Origin: Frigidibacter oleivorans
GTDB lineage: Bacteria; Pseudomonadota; Alphaproteobacteria; Rhodobacterales; Rhodobacteraceae
Assembly (NCBI RefSeq): GCF_003993775.1
Contig: NZ_RJRZ01000021.1
Coordinates: 1-62,884, forward strand
Length of the DNA stretch: 62,884 nt
Direction of reading: 5' to 3'
The notes under the pieces are model-generated. The model worked only from the letters and a program-made list of their open reading frames with translations, was not told the DNA's origin and made no database searches. Position 1 is the first letter of the stretch. Each line of letters starts with the position of its first letter. The translations under genes and the position numbers were made by a program. Shown here piece after piece: positions 27,469 through 36,541 of the stretch.

Positions 27469-29052
27469 ATGACCGACCTTGTCCCGCTGCGCCGCGCGCT
27501 GATCTCCGTGTCCGACAAGACGGGGCTTCTGGATTTCGCCCGGGCGCTGGCGGCGCGGGGGGTGGAGCTGCTGTCCACTGGCGGCACCTCGAAGCTTTTG
27601 CGCGAGGCGGGGCTGCATGTCACCGATGTGGCCGATGTGACCGGCTTCCCCGAGATGATGGACGGCCGGGTGAAGACGCTGCATCCGGCGGTGCATGGCG
27701 GGTTGCTGGCGCTGCGTGACAACGAAGAGCATCAGGCGGCGATGGCCGAACACGGGATCGAGCCCATCGACCTGCTGGTGGTGAACCTCTACCCCTTCGA
27801 GGAGACGGTGGCCAAGGGCGCCGATTACGACAGCTGCATCGAGAATATCGACATCGGCGGCCCGGCGATGATCCGCGCCGCGGCCAAGAACCACGCCTTC
27901 GTCAACGTGGTGGTGGATGTCGAGGATTATGCCGCGCTGCTGGCGGAACTCGATGCCCGCGACGACCGCACGAGCCTGGCCTTCCGCCAGCGGCTGGCGC
28001 AGACGGCCTATGCCCGCACCGCCGCCTATGACGCGGCGGTCAGCACCTGGATGGCGGCGGCGATCGGCGAGGCCGCGCCCCGCCGCCGCGCCTTTGCCGG
28101 GCGGCTGGCCCAGACCCTGCGCTATGGCGAGAACCCGCATCAGCAGGCGGCCTTCTACACCGACGGCTCCGCCCGCCCCGGTGTCGCCACGGCGAAGCAG
28201 TGGCAGGGCAAGGAACTGTCCTACAACAACATCAACGACACCGATGCCGCCTTCGAACTGGTGGCGGAATTCGGCGACGCGCCGGCCTGCGCGATCATCA
28301 AGCATGCCAATCCCTGCGGCGTGGCCACGGCTCCCACGCTGCTCGACGCCTACCGCCGCGCCTATGACTGCGACCGCACCTCGGCCTTCGGCGGGATCGT
28401 GGCGCTGAACCGGCCGCTGGACGCGGCGACGGCAGAGGAAATCTGCGCGATCTTCACCGAGGTGGTGATCGCGCCCGAGGCCGACGCGGCCGCGCGCGCC
28501 GTCTTCGCCGGCAAGAAGAACCTGCGCCTGCTGACGACCGGGGCGTTGCCGGACCCGGCGGCGCCGGTCCTGAGCTTCCGGCAGGTGGCGGGCGGGTTCC
28601 TCGTGCAGGACAAGGACAATGGCCGGGTGGATTTCGCCGACCTGAAGGTGGTGACGGCCCGCGCGCCCTCCGAGGCGGAACTGCGCGACCTCTATCTGGC
28701 CTGGAAGGTGGCGAAGCACGTCAAGTCCAACGCCATCGTCTATGTGAAGGACGGGGCGACGGTGGGCGTGGGTGCCGGGCAGATGAGCCGGGTGGATTCC
28801 ACCATGATCGGCGCCCGCAAGGCCGAAGCGATGGCGCAGGCGCTCGGCCTGCCCGCGCCGCTGACCCAGGGCTGCGTCGCGGCCTCGGACGCCTTCTTTC
28901 CCTTCGCCGACGGGGTGGAGGTCCTGGCGGGCGTGGGCGCCACGGCGGTGATCCAGCCCGGCGGGTCGATGCGCGACGCCGAGGTGATCGCCGCCGCCGA
29001 CAAGGCCGGCATCGCCATGGTCTTCACCGGCATGCGGCATTTCCGCCACTGA
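27469..29052 (+). CDS. purH: Bifunctional AICAR formyltransferase/IMP cyclohydrolase
   Basis: Performs the last two steps of IMP synthesis, 527 residues. The N-terminal MGS-like IMP cyclohydrolase domain shows [33 protein letters not shown] and [15 protein letters not shown]. The AICARFT domain shows [14 protein letters not shown], the catalytic-region KHANPCGVA, and [11 protein letters not shown]. It ends with the typical MRHFRH. It lies 12 bases after the heparinase gene and 37 bases before lspA, in a clear operon arrangement. Confidence 0.98.
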   Translation: MTDLVPLRRALISVSDKTGLLDFARALAARGVELLSTGGTSKLLREAGLHVTDVADVTGFPEMMDGRVKTLHPAVHGGLLALRDNEEHQAAMAEHGIEPIDLLVVNLYPFEETVAKGADYDSCIENIDIGGPAMIRAAAKNHAFVNVVVDVEDYAALLAELDARDDRTSLAFRQRLAQTAYARTAAYDAAVSTWMAAAIGEAAPRRRAFAGRLAQTLRYGENPHQQAAFYTDGSARPGVATAKQWQGKELSYNNINDTDAAFELVAEFGDAPACAIIKHANPCGVATAPTLLDAYRRAYDCDRTSAFGGIVALNRPLDAATAEEICAIFTEVVIAPEADAAARAVFAGKKNLRLLTTGALPDPAAPVLSFRQVAGGFLVQDKDNGRVDFADLKVVTARAPSEAELRDLYLAWKVAKHVKSNAIVYVKDGATVGVGAGQMSRVDSTMIGARKAEAMAQALGLPAPLTQGCVAASDAFFPFADGVEVLAGVGATAVIQPGGSMRDAEVIAAADKAGIAMVFTGMRHFRH

Positions 29053-29089
29053 TGCGCGGGATCCCGACGCACCGCAGGGAGGAGAGGCC

Positions 29090-29587
29090 ATGACCGCCGC
29101 AAGGGCCGCGCGCCCGACGATGCGCGCCGTGATCTGGACAGCCGTGGCCGTCTTCCTGATCGACCAGATCAGCAAATACTGGGTCGTCCACATCCTGCAG
29201 CTGGACCGGCGGCGCGAGATCGACGTGCTGCCGGGCTGGCTGCATTTCCGCATGGCCTGGAACCAGGGCATCAACTTCGGCCTCTTCGCGGGCGAGGGCT
29301 GGACGCGCTGGCTGCTGATCGCGCTGGCGCTGGCCATCGCGGGCTGGGTCTGGCGCTGGATGGCGCGCAGCCGCCCGGGACGCTGGGCACAGATCTCGGC
29401 CGGGCTGCTGATCGGGGGCGCCCTCGGCAATGTGGTCGACCGGCTGGTCTATGGCGCGGTAGCGGATTTCCTGAACATGGGGTTCCCGGGCTTCGACAAC
29501 CCCTATTCCTTCAACGTGGCGGATATCGCGATCTTCGCCGGGGCGGCGGGGCTGGTGCTGTTCACGGGCGATGCGAAACCCCGCTGA
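29090..29587 (+). CDS. lspA: Lipoprotein signal peptidase II
   Basis: Inner-membrane aspartyl protease that removes signal peptides from diacylglyceryl-modified prolipoproteins. The 165-residue protein has four hydrophobic helices. Catalytic aspartates sit in the two family motifs, [15 protein letters not shown] and [11 protein letters not shown], and the AWNQGINFG block is conserved. GGGAGGAGAGG precedes the ATG at 29090. The next gene encodes a likely lipoprotein substrate (DUF3035). Confidence 0.96.
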   Translation: MTAARAARPTMRAVIWTAVAVFLIDQISKYWVVHILQLDRRREIDVLPGWLHFRMAWNQGINFGLFAGEGWTRWLLIALALAIAGWVWRWMARSRPGRWAQISAGLLIGGALGNVVDRLVYGAVADFLNMGFPGFDNPYSFNVADIAIFAGAAGLVLFTGDAKPR

Positions 29588-29685
29588 CCGCAATCGGGCG
29601 CCTGCACGGTTCACCCGTGACGGCGACATGACGATGCGCTAAGACGTGGGCGACAAGACGGACGCGGAACGGCAAGGGGACTGCG

Positions 29686-30222
29686 ATGCGGGCAAGGTTT
29701 GGCATGATCCTGTGCACGGGCGCGGCGCTGACGCTGGCGGCCTGCGGCGGAGGTGACGGCACGCCCGAGCTGATGAACCTGCGCGCGAACAGCCGAGGCG
29801 CCGACGAATTCGGCATCCTGCCCGTCAAGCCGCTGGAACTGCCCGAGGATGTGTCGGCACTGCCGGCGCCGACGCCGGGCGGCACCAACCGCACCGACCC
29901 GACGCCGCAGGCCGATGCCGTGGCCGCCTTGGGCGGCCGTCGCGAGGCGCTGCAGACCGACGGGCGCAGCGCCGACACCACACTGCTGGCCCATGCCGGG
30001 CGCTACGGGGCCGATCCGGCGATCCGCGGCCAGCTGGCCGCCGAGGATCTGGAATGGCGGCGCGACCATGACGGCCGGCTGCTGGAACGGCTGTTCGACG
30101 TGACGATCTACTACCGCGCCTATGCGCCGATGTCGCTGGACCAGCATGCGGAACTCGACCGCTGGCGCGCGCGGGGCGTGCAGAATGTCGGCGCCCCGCC
30201 CGAGGGGCTGGAGCGCGAGTAG
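29686..30222 (+). CDS. DUF3035 lipoprotein (possibly BamF-related)
   Basis: A 178-residue predicted outer-membrane lipoprotein with a clean lipobox, LTLAACGGG (Cys at about residue 20). The DUF3035 core follows: DEFGILPVKPLELPEDVSAL with PTPGGTNRTDPTPQADAVAAL. An alphaproteobacterial BAM-complex lipoprotein, BamF, has been linked to this kind of sequence; I offer that only as a possibility. The C-terminal half is charged and helical. AAGGGGAC precedes the ATG. It lies between lspA and the M16 peptidase pair, an order common in the group. Confidence 0.84.
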   Translation: MRARFGMILCTGAALTLAACGGGDGTPELMNLRANSRGADEFGILPVKPLELPEDVSALPAPTPGGTNRTDPTPQADAVAALGGRREALQTDGRSADTTLLAHAGRYGADPAIRGQLAAEDLEWRRDHDGRLLERLFDVTIYYRAYAPMSLDQHAELDRWRARGVQNVGAPPEGLERE

Positions 30223-30316
30223 ACACCGCCGGTCACATCCCCGGTATCGGCCGCCGCGCCGGCTTGCCTGCGGCGGGCGTCCCGGTAACCTGCGGCGGCA
30301 TTTACCGGAGGGCCGC

Positions 30317-31717
30317 ATGCTGAAACGCATCATCGCCGCGGGCATCCTGCTTTCGGCGCAGGCCGGGGCGGGGCTGACCGCAGAGGTCACCGACTTCACG
30401 CTGGAGAACGGGCTGCAGGTCGTGGTGATCGAGGATCATCGCGCCCCCGCCGTCACCCACATGATCTGGTATCGCGCCGGATCAGCGGATGAACGGCCCG
30501 GGGTGTCCGGCATCGCGCATTTCCTCGAACACCTGATGTTCAAGGGCACCGACGATGTCGGGCCGAAGGAATTCTCGCGGCTGGTCGAGGTGAACGGCGG
30601 GTCGGACAACGCCTTCACCTCCTATGACTACACCGCCTATTTCCAGCGCATCGCCGCGGACCGGCTGGATCTGGTCATGCGGATGGAGGCCGACCGGATG
30701 CAGGACCTGATCCTGTCCGAGGATGACGTGCGCACCGAACGCGACGTGATCCTCGAGGAGCGGTCGCAGCGCACCGACAGCGACCCGGGCGCGCTGTTCG
30801 GCGAACAGCGGTCGGCGGCGCAATACCTGAACCATCCCTATGGCAAGCCGGTGATCGGCTGGCGGCACGAGATGGAGCAGCTGTCGCGGCAGGATGCGCT
30901 GGACTGGTATCGCACCTACTATGCGCCCAACAACGCCATCGTCGTGGTGGCGGGCGATGCCGACCCGGCCGAGGTGCGGCGGCTGGCCGAGGAATATTAC
31001 GGGCCGCTCGAACCCTCGACGACGATCCCGGACCGCGCGCGCCCGCAGGAGCCGCCGCAGATCGCGGAACGGCGGGTGGAATTCGCCGATCCGCGGGTGG
31101 CCCAGCCCTATGTGGTGCGCAGCTACCTGGCCCCGGAACGCGATCCCGGCGACCAGGGCGAGGCGGCGGCGCTGACGATCCTGGCGGAACTGCTGGGCGG
31201 CAGCGGCCAGACCTCGGTTCTCAGCCGCAAGCTGACCTTCGGCACGGGCGAGGCGCTGTTCACCTCGGCCTATTACGACGGGCTGGCGATCGACGACACG
31301 ACCTTCGGGCTGGTCGTGGTGCCGGCGCCGGGCGTGACGCTGGCCGAGGGCGAGGCGGCGCTGGACCGGGCGGTGGCCGAGTTCATCGAGGAAGGCGTCG
31401 ATGCGGCACAGCTGGAGCGGGTGAAGACCCAGGTCCGCGCCGCCGACATCTATGCCCAGGACAGTGTCGACGGGCTGGCGCGCCGCTATGGCTCGGCGCT
31501 GGCCGTGGGCCTGACCATCGACGATGTGCAGGGCTGGACGGCGGCGCTGTCTGCCGTCACCGCCGACGAGGTGATGGCGGCGGCGAACCGGGTGCTGGAC
31601 CGCCGCCATGCCGTGACCGGCTGGCTGATGGCCCCGCCCGCGCCGGGCAGCGCCGACGCGCCCCTGGCCGAAACCCCGGCCCTGCAGGCCGAACCCGCGG
31701 CGGAGGTGATCCGGTGA
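30317..31717 (+). CDS. M16-family zinc peptidase (active subunit)
   Basis: Exported insulinase/pitrilysin-type peptidase of 466 residues with a signal peptide (MLKRIIAAGILLSAQAGAGL). The inverted zinc motif HFLEH is at residues 68-72 (His68, Glu71, His72), and the third ligand glutamate is probably in RTERDVILEERSQR. The C-terminal M16_C domain follows from about residue 190. The stop codon overlaps the GTG start of the second M16 gene, so equimolar production as a heterodimer is likely. Substrates in the periplasm are not defined. Confidence 0.93.
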   Translation: MLKRIIAAGILLSAQAGAGLTAEVTDFTLENGLQVVVIEDHRAPAVTHMIWYRAGSADERPGVSGIAHFLEHLMFKGTDDVGPKEFSRLVEVNGGSDNAFTSYDYTAYFQRIAADRLDLVMRMEADRMQDLILSEDDVRTERDVILEERSQRTDSDPGALFGEQRSAAQYLNHPYGKPVIGWRHEMEQLSRQDALDWYRTYYAPNNAIVVVAGDADPAEVRRLAEEYYGPLEPSTTIPDRARPQEPPQIAERRVEFADPRVAQPYVVRSYLAPERDPGDQGEAAALTILAELLGGSGQTSVLSRKLTFGTGEALFTSAYYDGLAIDDTTFGLVVVPAPGVTLAEGEAALDRAVAEFIEEGVDAAQLERVKTQVRAADIYAQDSVDGLARRYGSALAVGLTIDDVQGWTAALSAVTADEVMAAANRVLDRRHAVTGWLMAPPAPGSADAPLAETPALQAEPAAEVIR

Positions 31718-33075
31718 CATTTGCCCTGACCCCCCTGAAACACCTGCTGGCCGCCGCGGTCCTGTGCCTGTCGGCGCTGCCGCTGCGCGCGGCGGTCGAC
31801 ATCCAGACCGTCACCTCGCCCGGCGGCATCGACGCCTGGCTGGTCGAGGATCATTCCATCCCCTTCGTGGCGCTGGAACTGCGCTTTCGCGGCGGCGCCA
31901 GCCTCGATGCGCCGGGCAAGCGGGGGGCGACCTATCTGATGACCGCCCTGCTGGAGGAAGGCGCCGCCGATCTGGATGCGCAGGGCTTTGCCGCGGCGCG
32001 CGAGTCGCTGGCCGCACGACTGAGTTTCGACGTGGGCGACGACGCGCTGTCGGTCTCGGCCCGGATGCTGACCGAGACGCGGGACGAGGCGGCGGACCTG
32101 CTGAAGCTGGCGCTGACGCAGCCGCGCTTCGATGCGGACGCGGTGGAGCGGGTGCGGGGCCAGGTGCTGTCCGGGCTGCAATCCGACGCGCAGGACCCGA
32201 ACGTCCTGGCGGATCGCGCCTTTTCGCGGCTGGCCTTCGGCGACCATCCCTACGGCACGCCCTATGAAGGCACGCTCGACAGCGTCGCCGCCCTGACCCG
32301 CGACGACCTGGTGGCGGCCAAGGACGCGGTACTGGCGCGCGACCGGGTGGTGGCCAGCGCCGTGGGCGACATCACCGCCGCGGAACTGGGCGCGCTGCTG
32401 GACACGCTGCTGGCCGACCTGCCGGCGACCGGCGCGCCGATGCCGGACGACGTGGTGCCGGACCTGACGGCGGGCGTGACCACGGTGGATTTCCCGACGC
32501 CGCAATCGGTGGTGGTCTTCGGCCAGCCGGGGATGGAGCGGGACGATCCCGATTTCTTCGCCGCCTATATCCTCAACCAGATCCTCGGCGGCGGCGGCTT
32601 CTCCTCGCGGCTGATGACCGAGGTGCGCGAGGCGCGGGGGCTGAGCTATGGCGTCTATTCCTATCTCGTGCCGCGCGATCATGCGGCGACATGGCAGGGC
32701 AGCCTCGCCTCGTCCAATGCCCGCGCCGCCGAGGCCATCGACGTCGTCCGCTCGGAATGGGCGAAGGTCGCGGCCGAAGGCGTCACGGCAGAGGAGCTGG
32801 AGGCGGCGAAGACCTACCTGACCGGCAGCTATCCGCTGCGCTTCGACGGCAATTCCCGGATCGCCGACATTCTGGTGGGGATGCAGCTCGATGACCTGCC
32901 GCCCGACTATGTCGAGACCCGGAACGCGAAGATCGAGGCGGTGACGCTGGACGACATCCGCCGCGTCGCGGGCGAATGGCTGATGCCCGGGCGCCTGCGC
33001 TTTGTCGTGGTGGGCCAGCCCGAGGCGCTGGACGGGGCCGAGGCAATGGTGATCCCGGCGGCGGGCGAGGATTGA
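31714..33075 (+). CDS. M16-family peptidase-like protein (inactive partner)
   Basis: A 453-residue exported partner of the preceding peptidase. It starts at a GTG that overlaps the previous stop (GTGA). A signal peptide is present (LLAAAVLCLSALPLRAAV). At the position of the zinc motif it reads YLMTALLEEG, lacking HxxEH, so it cannot bind zinc in the usual way. The C-terminal domain keeps the substrate-binding pattern FSSRLMTEVREARGLSYGVYS. Active/inactive M16 pairs are a known arrangement, similar to mitochondrial processing peptidase subunits. Confidence 0.93.
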   Translation: MTFALTPLKHLLAAAVLCLSALPLRAAVDIQTVTSPGGIDAWLVEDHSIPFVALELRFRGGASLDAPGKRGATYLMTALLEEGAADLDAQGFAAARESLAARLSFDVGDDALSVSARMLTETRDEAADLLKLALTQPRFDADAVERVRGQVLSGLQSDAQDPNVLADRAFSRLAFGDHPYGTPYEGTLDSVAALTRDDLVAAKDAVLARDRVVASAVGDITAAELGALLDTLLADLPATGAPMPDDVVPDLTAGVTTVDFPTPQSVVVFGQPGMERDDPDFFAAYILNQILGGGGFSSRLMTEVREARGLSYGVYSYLVPRDHAATWQGSLASSNARAAEAIDVVRSEWAKVAAEGVTAEELEAAKTYLTGSYPLRFDGNSRIADILVGMQLDDLPPDYVETRNAKIEAVTLDDIRRVAGEWLMPGRLRFVVVGQPEALDGAEAMVIPAAGED

Positions 33076-33108
33076 TCGGGGGCGGCGGTCCATGCTACGT
33101 CTAGTGGC

Positions 33109-34953
33109 ATGAACGCCCCGCATCGCAACATATCCACAGATCGACCCGTCATCCGCCAGCTTGACGAGACGGTGGCGAACCGCATCGCCGCGGGCGAGGT
33201 GGTGGAGCGTCCGGCCTCGGCCGTCAAGGAACTGGTGGAAAACGCGCTCGATGCCGGCGCTCGGCGGATCGAGGTGGTCTATGCCGATGGCGGCAAGACG
33301 CTGATCCGCGTCACCGATGACGGCTGCGGGATGACGGCGGCCGACCTGCCGCTGGCCCTGTCGCGGCATGCCACGTCAAAGATCGACGGCACGGACCTGC
33401 TGAACATCCGCAGCTTCGGCTTTCGCGGCGAGGCGCTGCCCTCGCTGGGGGCGGTGGGGCGGCTGACCATCGCCTCGCGCGCCGGGGGCGCCGAGGGCGC
33501 CTGCATCGCCGTGACCGGCGGGCGGATCGAGCCGGTGCGCCCCGCCGCGCTGAACCGGGGCACGGTGGTGGAGCTGCGCGACCTGTTCTTCGCCACGCCC
33601 GCGCGGCTGAAATTCCTGCGCAGCGACCGGGCCGAGGCGCAGGCCATCGCCGATGTGGTGCGGCGGCTGGCGATGGCGGAACCGAAGGTCGCCTTCACGC
33701 TGGTCGATGACAGCGGCCGCGCGGGCCGGACCGTCTTTCGCGCCGAGGCCGAACAGGGCGAGCTGTTCGGGGCGCTGGCCGCGCGGCTCGACCGGGTGCT
33801 GGGCCGGGCCTTCGCCGAGAACGCCCTGCCCATCGACGCCGAACGCGAGGGGCTGCGGCTGACGGGTCTTGCGGCGCTGCCCACCTATTCGCGCGGGGCG
33901 GCGGTGGAACAGTTCCTGTTCGTCAACGGCCGCCCGGTGCGGGACCGGCTGCTGATCGGGGCCCTGCGCGCGGCCTATATGGACGTGCTCGGCCGCGACC
34001 GGCATCCGGCGGCGGCGCTGTACCTGGCCTGCGATCCGCAGGCGGTGGACGTGAACGTGCATCCCGCCAAGGCCGAGGTGCGGTTCCGCGATCCGGGGCT
34101 GCCGCGCGGGCTGGTCGTCACGGCGCTGCGCCATGCGCTGGCGGCGGCCGGGCACCGCGCCGCCAGCACCGTGGCCGGGGCGACGCTGGGGGCGATGCGG
34201 CCGGAAGCCCATGGGCCGCGCGTCTATCAGATGGACCGCCCCGGCGCGGGGCCACTGCGCGCCGCGCAGGACTGGCAGGCGCCGCAGCCGGCGTCCCAGC
34301 CGGTGCTGGCCCCCGCGCTGGCCGAGGTTAGCGCGCGGTTCGACCCGGCCCCGCCGGCGGAGGATGACCCGCAGCACCCCTTGGGCACCGCCCGGGCGCA
34401 GCTGCATGAAAACTGGATCGTCGCGCAGACGGCCTCGGGCTTCGTCATCGTCGACCAGCACGCGGCGCATGAACGGCTGGTCTATGAACGGCTGAAGCGG
34501 CAGATGGCGGACCGGGGCGTGGCGGCGCAGGCGCTGCTGATCCCCGAGATCGTCGAGCTGCCCGAGGGCGATTGCGCCCGGTTGATGGAGGTGGCGGACG
34601 ATCTGGCGCGGATGGGCCTGACGGTCGAGCCCTTCGGCGGCGGCGCGGTGGCGGTGCGCGAGACGCCCGCCATCCTCGGCCGGGTCGACGCGGCGCGGCT
34701 GATCCGCGACATCCTCGACGACCTGGCCGATCTCGACGGCAGCGACCGGCTGCAGGCGCGGATCGACGCGGTGCTCAGCCGCATGTCCTGCCACGGCTCC
34801 GTCCGGTCGGGCCGGCAGATGCGGGTGGAGGAGATGAACGCCCTCCTGCGCGAGATGGAGGCGACGCCGATGTCGGGCCAGTGCAACCACGGCCGCCCGA
34901 CCTATGTCGAGCTGAAGCTGTCCGACATCGAACGGCTGTTCGGGCGCAGCTAG
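33109..34953 (+). CDS. mutL: DNA mismatch repair protein MutL (endonuclease type)
   Basis: Links MutS mismatch recognition to strand removal, 614 residues. The GHKL ATPase domain has [12 protein letters not shown], the VTDDGCGM loop, SRHATSKI and [11 protein letters not shown]. The C-terminal domain carries the endonuclease metal motif ([15 protein letters not shown]) and the accessory block [21 protein letters not shown] motif follows. Thus it should nick DNA itself, as expected in a lineage without MutH. It lies 33 bases after the M16 pair. Confidence 0.97.
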   Translation: MNAPHRNISTDRPVIRQLDETVANRIAAGEVVERPASAVKELVENALDAGARRIEVVYADGGKTLIRVTDDGCGMTAADLPLALSRHATSKIDGTDLLNIRSFGFRGEALPSLGAVGRLTIASRAGGAEGACIAVTGGRIEPVRPAALNRGTVVELRDLFFATPARLKFLRSDRAEAQAIADVVRRLAMAEPKVAFTLVDDSGRAGRTVFRAEAEQGELFGALAARLDRVLGRAFAENALPIDAEREGLRLTGLAALPTYSRGAAVEQFLFVNGRPVRDRLLIGALRAAYMDVLGRDRHPAAALYLACDPQAVDVNVHPAKAEVRFRDPGLPRGLVVTALRHALAAAGHRAASTVAGATLGAMRPEAHGPRVYQMDRPGAGPLRAAQDWQAPQPASQPVLAPALAEVSARFDPAPPAEDDPQHPLGTARAQLHENWIVAQTASGFVIVDQHAAHERLVYERLKRQMADRGVAAQALLIPEIVELPEGDCARLMEVADDLARMGLTVEPFGGGAVAVRETPAILGRVDAARLIRDILDDLADLDGSDRLQARIDAVLSRMSCHGSVRSGRQMRVEEMNALLREMEATPMSGQCNHGRPTYVELKLSDIERLFGRS

Positions 34954-34989
34954 GCGATGAACCGCCCGGCGCGGCCCCCGGGGGCCGGG

Positions 34990-35679
34990 CTAGATCTTCA
35001 GGAAGGGCTGCACCAGCCGGGGCAGCAGGCCGCGGAAGCGCAGCGGCGCGTCGGTGGCGGCGAGGCAGATGCAATCCTCGCCCGGTTCCGCCGTGGGCGT
35101 ATGTTCCACCTCGGGATCCGCCACCTCGACATCGCCGCGGGCGAAGCGGCCGCCCGCGTCGCTGAACGCACCCTGCAGCACCAGCGTCAGTTCCCGCCCG
35201 TGATGGCCGTGATCCGGCACCGCCGCTCCGGCAGGGATGTAGAGCAGCCGCGCCCGCGCGCCCGGCCCGGTCTTCAGGATCGCCTGCCGCACCCCCATGC
35301 CCACCGGCCGCCAGCGCACGGCGGCCAGATCGCCGCCGACATGATCCTGCAGCGGCGCGGGGAAGATGCCCGGTGCGTGGCGGCGGGCCGGGCGCACCGG
35401 CGGCTCGGGAGGGGTCCGATCCAGCCGCCGCAGTACGGCCTGCAGCCCGGCCTCGAGCCCCGCCTCGCCGTCGGGATCGGCATCGGCGTCGAGGCTGTCG
35501 AGCAGCGCGCCGCCGAGCGCGTCGAAGGCCGCGACGGTCGCGCGGCTTTCGTCGCACAACGACAGATGCGTGGCGATCAGCAGGTTGAAGGCTTCGGGCA
35601 GGCTTCCGGTCGTATAGGCCAGCAGCAGGTCGTCGGGCAGGGGATGGCGAATGGTCGGGGTCATGGATGAAGGGGTCAT
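34990..35679 (-). CDS. chrR: ChrR-type cupin anti-sigma factor, with two altered zinc ligands
   Basis: A 229-residue partner of RpoE. The C-terminal cupin domain is intact, with PDHGHHGRELTLVLQG and EVEHTPTAE matching the metal-binding histidines and glutamate that control singlet-oxygen release in Rhodobacter sphaeroides ChrR. In the N-terminal anti-sigma domain, His38 and Cys42 are kept (ATHLSLCDES), but Ser45 stands where ChrR has Cys38. Pro13 stands where it has His6 (TIRHPLPDDLL). His12 next to it might substitute. The ATG overlaps the rpoE stop by four bases. The R. sphaeroides comparison is from memory. Confidence 0.92.
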   Translation of the reverse strand: MTPSSMTPTIRHPLPDDLLLAYTTGSLPEAFNLLIATHLSLCDESRATVAAFDALGGALLDSLDADADPDGEAGLEAGLQAVLRRLDRTPPEPPVRPARRHAPGIFPAPLQDHVGGDLAAVRWRPVGMGVRQAILKTGPGARARLLYIPAGAAVPDHGHHGRELTLVLQGAFSDAGGRFARGDVEVADPEVEHTPTAEPGEDCICLAATDAPLRFRGLLPRLVQPFLKI

Positions 35680-36221
35680 GTCAGGTCGTGGCGGAGCCGG
35701 TCCAGCGCCAGCCGGATCCGGGATTTGATGGTGCCGAGCGGCAGGCCGGTGGCGGCCGCGATCTCGCTGTGCGACCGGTCGGCGAAATAGGCCTGCTCGA
35801 TCAGGGCGCGCTGCTTGTCGGGCAGGTTGCGCAGCGCCGCGGCCAGCCGGGCGCTGTCCTGCTGCAGGGCCAGCGCGTCGGCCTGATCGGGTTCGTGTTC
35901 AGGACCCCAGGGCAGATCCTCGGGTTCCGGCCGGCGGGTGCGGCGCAGGATGTCGATGCGGCGGTTGCGGGCGATGGTGAAGACCCAGGTCGCCACGCTG
36001 GCGCGCGCCGGATCGTAGAGATGCGCCTTGTTCCAGAGCGTGGTCATCACGTCCTGCGCGCATTCCTCGGCCAGGGCCGCGTCGCTGCCGGACTTGATCA
36101 GGAAGGCCTTCACCCGCGGCGCGAAATGGCGGAACAGCACGGCAAAGGCGGCCCGGTCGCGATGGTCCCGGACGCGCAGCAGGGCCTCGGTCCAGTCGGC
36201 CTCGGGCGAAGACGTGGTCAC
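35676..36221 (-). CDS. rpoE: ECF sigma factor RpoE (ECF11 type)
   Basis: Alternative sigma factor of the singlet-oxygen/organic-peroxide response. From the GTG at 36221 it has 181 residues. Region 2 is AFAVLFRHFAPRVKAFLIKSG with ATWVFTIARNRRIDILRR, the EPEDLPWGPEHEPDQAD linker is typical, and region 4 reads HSEIAAATGLPLGTIKSRIR. A frame extends to an ATG at 36383. However, the candidate promoter's -10 element overlaps that ATG, and homologues begin near 36221, so the longer form is unlikely. An ATG at 36374, at the expected transcription start, could only be used leaderless. Autoregulation is indicated by a TGATCC-N18 promoter directly upstream. Confidence 0.92.
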   Translation of the reverse strand: MTTSSPEADWTEALLRVRDHRDRAAFAVLFRHFAPRVKAFLIKSGSDAALAEECAQDVMTTLWNKAHLYDPARASVATWVFTIARNRRIDILRRTRRPEPEDLPWGPEHEPDQADALALQQDSARLAAALRNLPDKQRALIEQAYFADRSHSEIAAATGLPLGTIKSRIRLALDRLRHDLT

Positions 36222-36378
36222 TCTGCGGTCCGTCCCGTTCCTGCGATCGATCACCGGCCCGTCGGATGCGGCGGGCCGGGCGGGCCGGAACGCGCGCCAG
36301 CCGCCCCGCCCAGAATAGGCGGGGGCAGGGGCGGATGCATCCTCAAAGTCAGGCAGGGCGATTGCGGTCAGCATGCGG

Positions 36379-36408
36379 TTCATACGGAGGCCGCGCGGTG
36401 CCGGATCA
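36379..36408 (-). promoter_or_regulatory. RpoE-type promoter for rpoE-chrR
   Basis: Minus strand: TGATCC (36408-36403), 18-base spacer, TATGAA (36384-36379). TGATCC with an 18-base spacer is the known -35 arrangement of Rhodobacter RpoE promoters. The -10 is imperfect. Transcription would start near 36373, giving a leader of about 150 bases before the GTG at 36221. Confidence 0.65.
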
Positions 36409-36455
36409 CCGGCGCCGACGAGGCTCGCGGACGGCGGTTCCCGCGGCCGCCGGAG

Positions 36456-36486
36456 TGATCCGGGGCGCCGCGGCCGGCGTAACGTC
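36456..36486 (+). promoter_or_regulatory. RpoE-type promoter for the FAD oxidoreductase operon
   Basis: Plus strand: TGATCC (36456-36461), exactly 18 bases, then TAACGTC (36480-36486). It matches the RpoE consensus well and lies 56 bases upstream of the ATG at 36542. Together with the minus-strand site 48 bases away it makes a divergent pair. Confidence 0.78.
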
Positions 36487-36541
36487 TTGACGGACCGACC
36501 CCAAAGCCCCCACTGCCCAGACAAGACCGCCGGAGCCCTTG

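Noticed and set aside
23539-29430. A reading frame of nearly 2,000 codons on the minus strand
   Set aside because: Runs antisense to rsmB, heparinase, purH and lspA with Arg/Gln/His/Pro-rich low-complexity sequence, the usual artefact of high GC3. Only its last ~150 codons (the GAF enzyme) are real.
31714-33075. Second M16 gene as a pseudogene because it lacks HxxEH
   Set aside because: It is full-length, has a signal peptide and coupled start; inactive partners are normal in M16 heterodimers.
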